Source of the DNA: Dechloromonas sp. Dech2017
Lineage (GTDB): Bacteria > Pseudomonadota > Gammaproteobacteria > Burkholderiales > Rhodocyclaceae
Length of the DNA stretch: 64,000 bases
NCBI GenBank assembly: GCA_009469585.1
Contig: SSXW01000015.1
Location: forward strand, 1 to 64,000
Direction: 5' to 3'
The notes under the pieces are model-generated. The model did no database searches, was not told the origin of the DNA, and worked only from the letters and a program-made list of their open reading frames with translations. The position numbers and the translations under genes were made by a program. Each line of letters starts with the position of its first letter. The stretch's first letter is position 1. Below, piece after piece: positions 27,603-34,567 of this stretch.

Positions 27603-28244
27603 CTAGAAGCGCAGGCCGCCCAGCGTGCGATGCAGGAGCACGGCGGGTGCCGCAACCCGCGGGCAGGTCCGCAAGGTGCCGACCTGGCGGAAACCCAGTT
27701 CCCGGCGGTAGTAGCCGGCGTGGCGCGGGTTGACCTCGATCACCACGTCGGTCCCGCCGAAGACGGCCCGGGCGTATTGCGTCGCGGCACTGAACAGCGA
27801 CTTGAGCAGTTCCGGGTCGTGATTGTCGGCGTCCACCGCCAGTCGGGTCACTTCGCAGAGGGTGCGGGCCGGCTTGCGCAGGCTGCCGATCTCTTCGCCA
27901 TAGAGGGCATCGGCCAGCAGGCCGTTGCTGGAATCACGCGAACCGGTCAGGGTGGCGATCAACTCGCCTTCCGACCAGGCGCCGAGAATGACGTGGTTGG
28001 GGTCGTCGACTGGCTGGGCGGGCGGTGAAACGTGATAGCCCCGCCAGGCGTACATCCGCCTGACCAGCGCGCCGCAGGCGCGACGCTGCTGGTAGGTGAC
28101 GGCCGGAGCGATGAGCAGATCGGGCGTTTCCCGGACAAGCCGGGTGTCGGACGGGAAGCTTGCGGCGAGAACGTGCGGCGGCAACGGATTGGCGTTCCGG
28201 ATGACGGATTTTGACGAGGATGCAATCGGTTGCATGGTGGGCAT
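27603..28244 (-). CDS. N-acyl amino acid synthase FeeM-type acyltransferase
   Basis: About 213 residues from the ATG at 28244; a second ATG three codons on (28235) is equally possible and no ribosome site decides. Family marks are YQQRRACGALVRRMYAWRGY, TLTGSRDSSNGLLADALY, EVTRLAVD, VIEVNPRHAGYYRRELGF and the closing CPRVAAPAVLLH. These match the FeeM catalytic core, a GNAT-related fold that transfers acyl chains (from acyl carrier protein) to amino acids. The true product is not known. It lies 52 bases downstream of the bactofilin gene on the same strand. Confidence 0.75.
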   Translation of the reverse strand: MPTMQPIASSSKSVIRNANPLPPHVLAASFPSDTRLVRETPDLLIAPAVTYQQRRACGALVRRMYAWRGYHVSPPAQPVDDPNHVILGAWSEGELIATLTGSRDSSNGLLADALYGEEIGSLRKPARTLCEVTRLAVDADNHDPELLKSLFSAATQYARAVFGGTDVVIEVNPRHAGYYRRELGFRQVGTLRTCPRVAAPAVLLHRTLGGLRF

Positions 28245-28296
28245 TCTATGACTTGAGCAATAGGGAATCAACTGAAAAAACATGATGAAAGACGTA

Positions 28297-28872
28297 TCAG
28301 CCGGCGACCGCGCTGAGCGATAGAACGGCTTCCTCGCGCGGACCGGTCTGGCCCTTCTTCTCGGCAGAAAGCGCGTTGATGTCGCCGCACAGTTCGCCGC
28401 CCTCGTCGATGACCAGCTTGCCGTAGCGAATCTTGCCGTGCACCTTGCCGGTGGCGTGGATGATGAGTTGGGCGCGGGCTGTCAGTTCGCCTTCGAAACT
28501 GCCGTGGATCTCGGCGATGTCGATGCTGACCTTGCCGGCGAAGGCGCCCTTGTCGGCGATACGGATGACCCGGCTGTCCATCGTCGCCTCGACGCGCCCT
28601 TCGACAACCAGGGTGTCGCAATCGAGGATCTCGGCACCTTTGAGCTTGACATCCGGGCCGACGATGAGCCGGGCTCCCATCAGGTTTTCCGTGGTGGCCG
28701 GTGCATCGGCGCCGGCAGCGGGGCCGGGTTCGGGCAAGACGTTGTTGATCGCCTTGGCTTCCGGGGCGGTTTCGGCCGTGCTGCCGGTCGGGTTGCCGGA
28801 GCCAAGGACGGGCTTTACCTCCTTGCGGGTGATGGGTTCGTTGCGGTTGGCGAAGGTGGGTTTGTTGAACAT
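28297..28872 (-). CDS. Bactofilin family cytoskeletal protein
   Basis: 191 residues. A disordered, Pro/Ala-rich N-terminus of about 65 residues leads into a bactofilin beta-helix core: LMGARLIVGPDVKLKGAEI, VVEGRVEATMDSRVIRIAD, FAGKVSIDIAEIHGSFEGEL, GKVHGKIRYGKLVIDEGGEL. Bactofilins polymerise without nucleotide and organise envelope or polar structures. The usual partner, an M23 peptidase, is absent; the gene instead precedes the FeeM-type acyltransferase. No membrane segment is seen. Confidence 0.9.
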   Translation of the reverse strand: MFNKPTFANRNEPITRKEVKPVLGSGNPTGSTAETAPEAKAINNVLPEPGPAAGADAPATTENLMGARLIVGPDVKLKGAEILDCDTLVVEGRVEATMDSRVIRIADKGAFAGKVSIDIAEIHGSFEGELTARAQLIIHATGKVHGKIRYGKLVIDEGGELCGDINALSAEKKGQTGPREEAVLSLSAVAG

Positions 28873-29229
28873 GCTGGCTCCCGTTTAGAGGTCATCGAAA
28901 ATCAATCGTCCGGAGCCCTTTGCGATAAGCGTGCCATGAAAATAAATTTCAATGTAAACAATAATTTGAAAATATTTGTTCGATCTGTTTCTGTGGTGGC
29001 TACAGGTATCTGTCGCCAAAAACCGACATCTTTATTCGGCGTTCCCGGGAAGTGGGGCTGGGCAAGCGCCGGCGCCTGTCGCTAAAATACGACTTGGTGA
29101 CAAGTTGTTGATTTGAATATTTTATTTATTTTGGCGTTGACCGTGGCGGGAGGGGTAAATCAATCGTCTGTCGATGTCTGGCCCGCGGGATGCGGATTAC
29201 TATTGGTGGTTTTCAGGATCGGCTAGCGA
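28873..29229. other. 357-base divergent intergenic region, AT-rich
   Basis: It separates the bactofilin gene (minus) from glrK (plus) and should hold both promoters. Runs such as AATATTTTATTTATTTT near 29115 make it much more AT-rich than its surroundings. A sigma-54-like element at 29179 is listed separately. No reading frame or repeat is convincing. Confidence 0.5.
29179..29193 (+). promoter_or_regulatory. Possible sigma-54 promoter upstream of glrK
   Basis: TGGCCCGCGGGATGC keeps the GG and GC of the -24/-12 consensus at exact spacing but has two mismatches. Transcription would start near 29205, leaving a leader of about 25 bases before the ATG at 29230. It is suggestive because the operon encodes a sigma-54 activator, but in GC-rich DNA such matches arise by chance. 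Confidence 0.3.
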
Positions 29230-30633
29230 ATGAACCGGATTTCTTTCCGTCAGGGCATGTTGCTCGGCTTTACGCTGATCGTGATGCTGCTCGGCGGCGC
29301 GGCCATCCACAGCTGGCTGGTGGTCGAGCGCCTGGTGGCACAGAGTCGCCTGAGCAGTGAGCAGGCCATGCAACTGGCGGCCGCCGTTCAGGAGCTTGGC
29401 GAACGGACCGTCGACATCGAACGCAGTGCCCGCCAGTATCTGGTGCTCGACAATCCGGAGTTTCGCCAGCGCTTCGACCAGCATCTGGCCCAATCCCTGA
29501 CGGTGATCGACCGGCTCGAAGTTATCGCTGCCGAACCGCTTGGGTCGCTGCTCGGCGGCTGGCGGATGGTCGCCGAGGCCTTGCGCGGTGGCCTCGAAAA
29601 CAATATCCCGCAGGCCGAGATCATTCCCCTGCTGGCGCGCCTGACCGAACTCAACGGCTTGCTCAAGCAATCCGGGCAGCGCTGGATCGAATCGCGGAGC
29701 CGGCAAGCGCTCGACGAACTCGAGGCCAACCGGTTGCTGCTCGGCGGCAGGATAGGCCTGGCCCTGATCGGCTCCCTGGTCGTGGCCCTCGCCATGGGCT
29801 GGTGGCTGGTCCGTCCGGTGCGGCATCTCGAGCAGGCCATCGTCCGGCTCGGGGCGAGCCGCTTTGGTGAACCGATCCGGGTCGGTGGCCCGGCTGACCT
29901 GCGTCAATTGGGCAAGCGCCTGGACTGGCTGCGCCAGCGCCTGGCCGAGCTGGAGGCCGATCGTGAACGGGCCTTGCGCCATGTGTCGCACGAACTGAAG
30001 ACGCCGCTGACCGCCTTGAAGGAGGGCATTTCCCTGCTCCGCGAGGAGGTTCCCGGTGCCCTGGCAGCCGGTCAGCGCGAAGTGGTCGAGATACTCCAGC
30101 ACAATGTGAGGAATCTGCAGGATCAGATCGAGAGCCTATTGACGCTCAATGCGGCGGCCTTCGAGGCCCGGCGCCTGCAGGTCGGGCCGGTCAAGCTGCG
30201 CAAGTTGCTCGGCGCGGTCGTCCATTCCCGCGAGTTGCACAGCCAGTCGCGCCAGCTGAATATCGTGGTCGATGCGCCGGATGCCGTGGCCATGCTCGAT
30301 GCCGAGAAAATGACGGTCGCCCTCGACAACCTGTTGTCCAACGCCATCGATTTCAGCCCGGAGCACGGTGAAATTCGGCTTGTCGCGACCCATGGCAACG
30401 GCTTGTGGCGTTTCGACTGCATCGACCAGGGGCCGGGCGTCGCCGAAGAAGACCGGCAGCGCATTTTCGATCCCTTCGTCCAGGGGCAGCGCTCGGCGCC
30501 CGCCCCCCGGCAGGGAAGCGGCGTCGGCCTGTCGATCGTGCGCGAACTGGTCAGGGCGATGGGCGGAACCGTGCAGTTGGTCCCCCAATCGGCCAGCGGA
30601 CATTTTTATGTGGAAATACCCGATGAGTTGTAA
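29230..30633 (+). CDS. glrK: Sensor histidine kinase GlrK (QseE-like)
   Basis: 467 residues. Membrane helix at about 10-30, a short periplasmic helical domain (about 31-175), second helix at about 175-197, a HAMP segment, then the dimerisation/phosphoacceptor box LRHVSHELKTPLTAL (H254). The ATPase domain has the N box LDNLLSNAIDFS, the G1 box DQGPGVAEED and G2 GSGVGLSIV. Gene order glrK-qseG-glrR is the same as in enterobacteria (qseE-qseG-qseF), which is the main reason for the name. It phosphorylates GlrR. The signal sensed here is unknown. The stop overlaps the lipoprotein start. Confidence 0.88.
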   Translation: MNRISFRQGMLLGFTLIVMLLGGAAIHSWLVVERLVAQSRLSSEQAMQLAAAVQELGERTVDIERSARQYLVLDNPEFRQRFDQHLAQSLTVIDRLEVIAAEPLGSLLGGWRMVAEALRGGLENNIPQAEIIPLLARLTELNGLLKQSGQRWIESRSRQALDELEANRLLLGGRIGLALIGSLVVALAMGWWLVRPVRHLEQAIVRLGASRFGEPIRVGGPADLRQLGKRLDWLRQRLAELEADRERALRHVSHELKTPLTALKEGISLLREEVPGALAAGQREVVEILQHNVRNLQDQIESLLTLNAAAFEARRLQVGPVKLRKLLGAVVHSRELHSQSRQLNIVVDAPDAVAMLDAEKMTVALDNLLSNAIDFSPEHGEIRLVATHGNGLWRFDCIDQGPGVAEEDRQRIFDPFVQGQRSAPAPRQGSGVGLSIVRELVRAMGGTVQLVPQSASGHFYVEIPDEL

Positions 30634-31168
30634 CGTAATTCGATTGCCGGCCGACCGGCGCTGGCTGGTTGGCGGCGTACTGCTTGCCATCCTGCTGACC
30701 GGCTGCGCCACAACGCCGAGCGGCAAATCCCGGGCCAGCGAGCTCGGCCCGGAAGCTGCGCTGAGCTACAACCAGGGGCTGTCGCGCATGACGGCGGCCG
30801 AGCTGGGGCGGGAGCGGATGGTGCTGGTGGCCGTCCCGCAGACGCCCTACACCCAGCTGCGGATGGCGATGCTGCTCGGGCATCCGCGTGTTCAGCAGGA
30901 TCTGGGCAAGGCGACATCCCTGCTCGACGGCATCCTGAAATCGACCGACCCGGCGGCGCTGGCCTTGCACCCGCTGGCCAGGCTGTTGGCCGACAACTAT
31001 GCCGAGCGCGTCAAACTGGATGGCCAACTTGAAAAGCAGGGTGGCCAACTAAAGGAAAGCCAGCGCAAGGCGGCCGAGTTGCAGGAGAAGCTCGACGGCC
31101 TGGCCGACATCGAGCGGACGCTGACGCCGCGCCCGGGCTCGGCGCGTCCGCCCGGAGGCAAGCGGTGA
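30623..31168 (+). CDS. qseG: QseG-like outer-membrane lipoprotein
   Basis: 181 residues from the ATG at 30623, which overlaps the end of glrK by 11 bases. The signal segment ends in a lipobox LLTGCATT, so the Cys is lipidated. The rest is helical: a region with QTPYTQLRMAMLLGHPRVQQD and a C-terminal coiled coil (LEKQGGQLKESQRKAAELQEKL). In enterobacteria QseG sits between kinase and regulator and controls GlrK activity through its periplasmic domain. Sequence alone would only give a lipoprotein; the position gives the name. Confidence 0.78.
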   Translation: MSCNVIRLPADRRWLVGGVLLAILLTGCATTPSGKSRASELGPEAALSYNQGLSRMTAAELGRERMVLVAVPQTPYTQLRMAMLLGHPRVQQDLGKATSLLDGILKSTDPAALALHPLARLLADNYAERVKLDGQLEKQGGQLKESQRKAAELQEKLDGLADIERTLTPRPGSARPPGGKR

Positions 31169-32568
31169 TCGGCGAGGCGGCGCCGGCGGGGAGCGCCCAT
31201 GTCCTGGTGGTCGATGACGACGAGGACATTCTCCGCCTGCTGACCATGCGTCTGCGAGCCAGGGGCTTCCGGGTCACCGCGGTCGGTTCGGCCGAGCAGG
31301 CGCTGGCCCGGATCGCCGTCGATACGCCGCGGGTGGTGGTCAGCGACGTTCGCCTGCCGGGCCAGGACGGGCTGGGGCTGTTCGAGGAAATCCGCCGGAC
31401 GCGGCCGACGCTGCCGGTCATCCTGCTGACCGCCCACGGCAACATCCCGGATGCGGTCGATGCCACGTCGCGCGGGGTTTTCGGCTACCTGACAAAGCCC
31501 TTCGACAGCCAGATCCTGCTCGAAAAGATCGACCGCGCCCTGCAGTTGTCTGCCTCGACACCGGCTGCTGACGGCGCGGCGCCGGGAATCCCTGGCAGCG
31601 ACGAGGCCTGGATGGCAGGCGTCGTTTTTCGCAGCAGTCGCATGGCCGAATTGATGGCCGAGGCCCGCATGGTCGCCGCCTCCGATGCCAGCGTCCTGAT
31701 CCGTGGCGAAAGCGGCACTGGCAAGGAGGTTCTGGCGCGCGCTATTCACCGGGCCAGTCCGCGCGCCAAGGGGCCGTTCGTCGCCATCAATTGCGGCGCC
31801 ATTCCCGAGCAGTTGCTCGAATCGGAATTGTTCGGCCACGCCAAGGGTGCCTTCACCGGGGCGGCTGCCAGCCGCATCGGCCTGTTCCAGACGGCCAACG
31901 GCGGCACGCTCTTCCTCGACGAAATCGGCGACATGCCGCTGGCCCTGCAGGTCAAGCTGTTGCGCGTGCTGCAGGAGCGTGTGGTGCGTCCGGTGGGCGC
32001 CACCAAGGCCGAACCGGTCGATGTCCGCCTGCTCTCGGCGACCCATCGCGATCTCGATCTGGCCATGGCGCAGGGCCAGTTCCGCGAAGACCTCTATTAC
32101 CGTCTCGACGTCGTCTCGCTGACCCTGCCGCGCCTCGACGAGCGGCGCGAGGACATCCCCCTGCTGGCTGCCCATTTCGTTCATTTGCTGGCCGGCAAGT
32201 ACGGCAAGCCGGTCAATGGATTCTCGCCCGAGGCGCTCCAGGCCCTGGCCACCGCGGCCTGGCCGGGCAATGTGCGGCAATTGTTCAACGTCGTCGAGCA
32301 AAGCTGCGCGCTGACCTCGACGCCGCTCATTCCCTTGTCGCTGGTGCAGCGGGCGCTGCGCGTGCCGTCCATGGATGCGCTGACCTACGCTGAAGCCAAG
32401 CAGCGATTCGAGCGAAACTATCTCATCCAGTTGTTGAAGCTGACCGATGGAAATGTCGCCGATGCGGCCCGCATCGCCGAGCGGAATCGCACCGAGTTCT
32501 ACCGCCTGCTGCAGAAACACGACCTGACGCCGTCCATGTTCCGCAGCGACATCGAACCGCTGGCCTGA
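31165..32568 (+). CDS. glrR: Sigma-54-dependent response regulator GlrR (QseF-like)
   Basis: 467 residues with a GTG start at 31165 overlapping the lipoprotein stop (GTGA); GGAGG lies seven bases upstream. Receiver domain: VVDDDED, phosphoacceptor in VSDVRLPGQDG (D61), and YLTKPFD. AAA+ domain: GESGTGKE near residue 180, the sigma-54 contact loop ELFGHAKGAFTGA, DEIGDMPLALQ, REDLYYRL. A C-terminal Fis-type helix-turn-helix (GNVADAARIAERNRTEFYRLL) follows. Phosphorylated GlrR binds upstream and opens sigma-54 promoters. A good candidate target lies 135 bases past its stop. Confidence 0.93.
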   Translation: MIGEAAPAGSAHVLVVDDDEDILRLLTMRLRARGFRVTAVGSAEQALARIAVDTPRVVVSDVRLPGQDGLGLFEEIRRTRPTLPVILLTAHGNIPDAVDATSRGVFGYLTKPFDSQILLEKIDRALQLSASTPAADGAAPGIPGSDEAWMAGVVFRSSRMAELMAEARMVAASDASVLIRGESGTGKEVLARAIHRASPRAKGPFVAINCGAIPEQLLESELFGHAKGAFTGAAASRIGLFQTANGGTLFLDEIGDMPLALQVKLLRVLQERVVRPVGATKAEPVDVRLLSATHRDLDLAMAQGQFREDLYYRLDVVSLTLPRLDERREDIPLLAAHFVHLLAGKYGKPVNGFSPEALQALATAAWPGNVRQLFNVVEQSCALTSTPLIPLSLVQRALRVPSMDALTYAEAKQRFERNYLIQLLKLTDGNVADAARIAERNRTEFYRLLQKHDLTPSMFRSDIEPLA

Positions 32569-32611
32569 AATCCCGGTGGCGGGGCGCTTCGTCGAGCTGG
32601 GGGCGCCCTTG

Positions 32612-32660
32612 CCGAGAACGCTGTCGCCGCCAGACGACTGAATTGCCTGGCGGTTCTCGG
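32612..32660 (+). promoter_or_regulatory. Interrupted dyad between glrR and the BON gene
   Basis: CCGAGAAC pairs with GTTCTCGG, and inside it CCGCCAG pairs with CTGGCGG, leaving a loop of about 13 bases. It could be the end of the glrR transcript, though the tail is not T-rich, or an activator binding region since it ends about 40 bases ahead of the sigma-54 promoter. Confidence 0.45.
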
Positions 32661-32702
32661 GTTTGCTCCCTATGTCATTGAATCGATGAGATGGTTTTCT
32701 CC

Positions 32703-32717
32703 TGGCACGGAGTTCGC
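32703..32717 (+). promoter_or_regulatory. sigma-54 promoter of the BON-domain gene
   Basis: TGGCACGGAGTTCGC matches TGGCACG-N4-TTGC at all positions but one, with correct spacing. Transcription would start near 32729, 26 bases before the ATG, leaving room for the AAAGGGAA ribosome site. It lies directly downstream of the gene for a sigma-54 activator. Confidence 0.65.
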
Positions 32718-32754
32718 GTTGGATTCCGGCACGCAACCAAAAAAAGGGAATTCC

Positions 32755-33096
32755 ATGTTCAATCGTCATCTGTTCATCGCCAGCCTGATGGCTGCCGCTA
32801 CCTGTGCCGGGCTGGCCTTGTCGGCCTATGCCACCGACGACCCGAAAGCCTCTCCCGGCCATGTCGCCACGGCCGAAGCCCTCGATGCCACCCTGGGGGA
32901 GCGGGTTGAAACTTTGCTGCGCTCGGATGTCGGGCTGGCCGGCTCGCGCTTCCGCGTCGCCGCCAAGGCGGCGGTGGTTACCGTCGGCGGCTCGGTGCCG
33001 GACGAGCATGCCTTGCGGCGGGCGCTCGATCTGGCCAGCGGCGTGCGCGGCGTCCGCGAAGTGCATAACGCGATGGAGGTCGATCCCCCAAAGTGA
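32755..33096 (+). CDS. BON domain-containing periplasmic protein
   Basis: 113 residues from the ATG at 32755 (AAAAAGGGAA upstream). A signal peptide ends near SAYA (residue 26). One BON domain follows: LDATLGERVETLLRSDVGL, VVTVGGSVPDEHALRRALDLA, VRGVREVHNAMEV. BON proteins such as OsmY bind or protect envelope components under stress. GlrR in enterobacteria governs envelope-related functions, so control of this gene by GlrR through the sigma-54 promoter is a reasonable inference. Confidence 0.85.
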   Translation: MFNRHLFIASLMAAATCAGLALSAYATDDPKASPGHVATAEALDATLGERVETLLRSDVGLAGSRFRVAAKAAVVTVGGSVPDEHALRRALDLASGVRGVREVHNAMEVDPPK

Positions 33097-33132
33097 AGGC
33101 CGGGGGCGATCCCAGTCGGCTAAGCGCGCTGC

Positions 33133-33399
33133 TCAGGGCACTTCCAGCGATACCAGCCGTGCGCCTTCGTCGACTGTATCGCCCTCAATGACGTGGATCT
33201 CGCGAACGATCCCGGCCCACGGGCTGGGAATGTCGAGCGCCACCTTGCCGGTCTCGAGGGTCAGAATGTTGTCGTCCCGGGCCACCGTTTCACCGACCTG
33301 GACCAGCAGTTCGAGAATGAACACGTTGCCACTGGCGCACGAGCCACAGCTCGACCAGCATTCGGGATATTTCGGCATGCGCACGCAAACCAGGGCCAT
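33133..33399 (-). CDS. Stand-alone lipoyl/biotinyl-like carrier domain protein
   Basis: 88 residues. The core ILTLETGKVALDIPSPWAG and VREIHVIEGDTVDEGARLVSLE follows the lipoyl/biotinyl fold, with the candidate modified Lys in ETGKV (family ETDKA). The domain begins with an unusual Cys-rich start: CVRMPKYPECWSSCGSC, where a normal lipoyl domain would have a first strand. There is no acyltransferase or dehydrogenase partner nearby. It might carry lipoate, or be a structural relic. No clear ribosome site is present. It is upstream of, and divergent from, tRNA-Arg. Confidence 0.7.
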   Translation of the reverse strand: MALVCVRMPKYPECWSSCGSCASGNVFILELLVQVGETVARDDNILTLETGKVALDIPSPWAGIVREIHVIEGDTVDEGARLVSLEVP

Positions 33400-33424
33400 C
33401 GGGCAATCTTCGATTCGGAAACGC

Positions 33425-33452
33425 TTGCATTCTACGCTTCCCCCCGTATAAT
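33425..33452 (+). promoter_or_regulatory. Promoter of tRNA-Arg
   Basis: TTGCAT, 16 bases, then a perfect TATAAT (33447-33452), followed by a GC-rich discriminator (GCGCCCC). The mature tRNA begins 17 bases after the -10 box. Confidence 0.65.
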
Positions 33453-33468
33453 GCGCCCCTCTTGCAGC

Positions 33469-33545
33469 GCGCCCGTAGCTCAGTTGGATAGAGTATCTGG
33501 CTACGAACCAGAGGGTCGGGCGTTCGAATCGCTCCGGGCGCGCCA
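33469..33545 (+). tRNA. tRNA-Arg (ACG)
   Basis: 77 nt. The acceptor stem GCGCCCG pairs fully with CGGGCGC; discriminator G and CCA are encoded. The anticodon stem CTGG/CCAG holds ACG. The 3' half is the reading end of the neighbouring recombinase remnant, so this tRNA is an attachment site of an old integrated element. Confidence 0.97.
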
Positions 33546-33806
33546 GTAAGACAAGAAACTGGGCACTTCATTCGAAGTGCCTTTTTTCTTTTGTGCTATC
33601 GCATTGGCCAAAGCGGCATAGCTGCCCTTCATCGTGGCTGTATTGCCCTCGACGACGATCTCTTCGACCAGAACCTGCAAATAGCGCTTGGCGAACCCCT
33701 TATCCCGGAGCTTGGCGCGGACGGCCTTGCTGAAGGCCTCGATGTTGCTGGGCAGGATGCGATCCACCGGCACCGACACACTGCGCCGCACGCCTGCCTC
33801 GGATTC
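33501..33806 (-). pseudogene. C-terminal remnant of a site-specific recombinase ending in tRNA-Arg
   Basis: About 101 residues remain: VRRSVSVPVDRILPSNIEAF, AKRYLQVLVEEIVVEGNTA, then EVPSFLSYWRARSDSNARPS. The phrase WRARSDSNARP is the well-known tail of recombinases whose gene reads into a tRNA, here the 3' half of tRNA-Arg. The body resembles the C-terminus of a serine recombinase. Its N-terminal catalytic domain is missing: the frame runs straight into IS110 transposase sequence at about 33806, so the two fragments now form one open chimeric frame. Confidence 0.65.
33562..33592 (+). terminator. Rho-independent terminator of tRNA-Arg
   Basis: The stem GGCACTTC / GAAGTGCC with an ATTC loop is followed by TTTTTTCTTTT. 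It lies inside the recombinase remnant on the opposite strand. Confidence 0.85.
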
Positions 33807-34547
33807 CAGTTCGGTCAGCAGTCGGGTATCGAAGCGGGCAATGCGAGCCTCGATTTCCTCAATATGCCGCATCAGTTCGTCGAGGACGAAGCGGTGGCTG
33901 GCCGTCAGGTCGCCTTGCAGGGCGTCGAATATTTCCTTGCGATTGGCCTTCAGTCGGCGACTGACGAGTTTGAGAACCTCCTGCGGCAACTGCCCGGCGA
34001 TGATGGCCTTGACCATGGCGCGGGCGGACTGACCGTGCAGATCACTGACCACCACACCCAGGCGAACGCCGCTGTCGGCCAGCAGCTAGTGTAGCCGATT
34101 CTTCTCGGAGGCCAATTGCCCGACAAGCTTCTGCCGCTGACGGGCAATCAGGCGCAGTTCCCTCAGCTTGGCCGGCGGCACGAACGAGCCGCGCAGCAAA
34201 CCGGCGCGCGCCAGCGTCGCCAGCCAGTGGGCATCACCGACATCCGTCTTGCGGCCCGGCACATTCTTGACGTGCCGCGCATTGACCACCTTCGCGCGAA
34301 CTCCCACCGCCTCCAGTGCCGCGTACGGACTCTTCCAGTAGATGCCCGTGCTATCCATCACCACTTCGTCGGGACGCAACGAGGATACCCAAACAGCCAG
34401 TTCCCGGCGATCCAGCTTGAACGCACCGAATTGCCGTTGCTCGATGCGTGCGCTGCCATCCGGTTCTTCGATCAGCGCACAAGCCGTGATCTGCGCCTGA
34501 TGGATGTCGAGACCGATCACGCGCTTGTACAACGCTACCAGTTCCAT
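33807..34547 (-). pseudogene. IS110-family transposase, broken (in-frame amber, C-terminus lost)
   Basis: The start is the ATG at 34547 after GGAGGAGGCGAC. DEDD-type catalytic sequences are visible: VIGLDIHQAQ, EVVMDSTGIYWKS and DVGDAHWLA. The frame meets TAG at 34086-34088 (KNRLH, stop, LLADSGVRLG), where relatives have Lys; AAG to TAG is one base change. After the stop the frame stays homologous (VVVSDLHGQSARAM, HIEEIEARIARFD) until about 33806, where the recombinase tail begins. The C-terminal transposase_20 domain with its catalytic Ser is absent. The element cannot move on its own. IS1380 sits just upstream of its ribosome site. Confidence 0.85.
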
Positions 34548-34567
34548 GTCGCCTCCTCCGGTCGATT

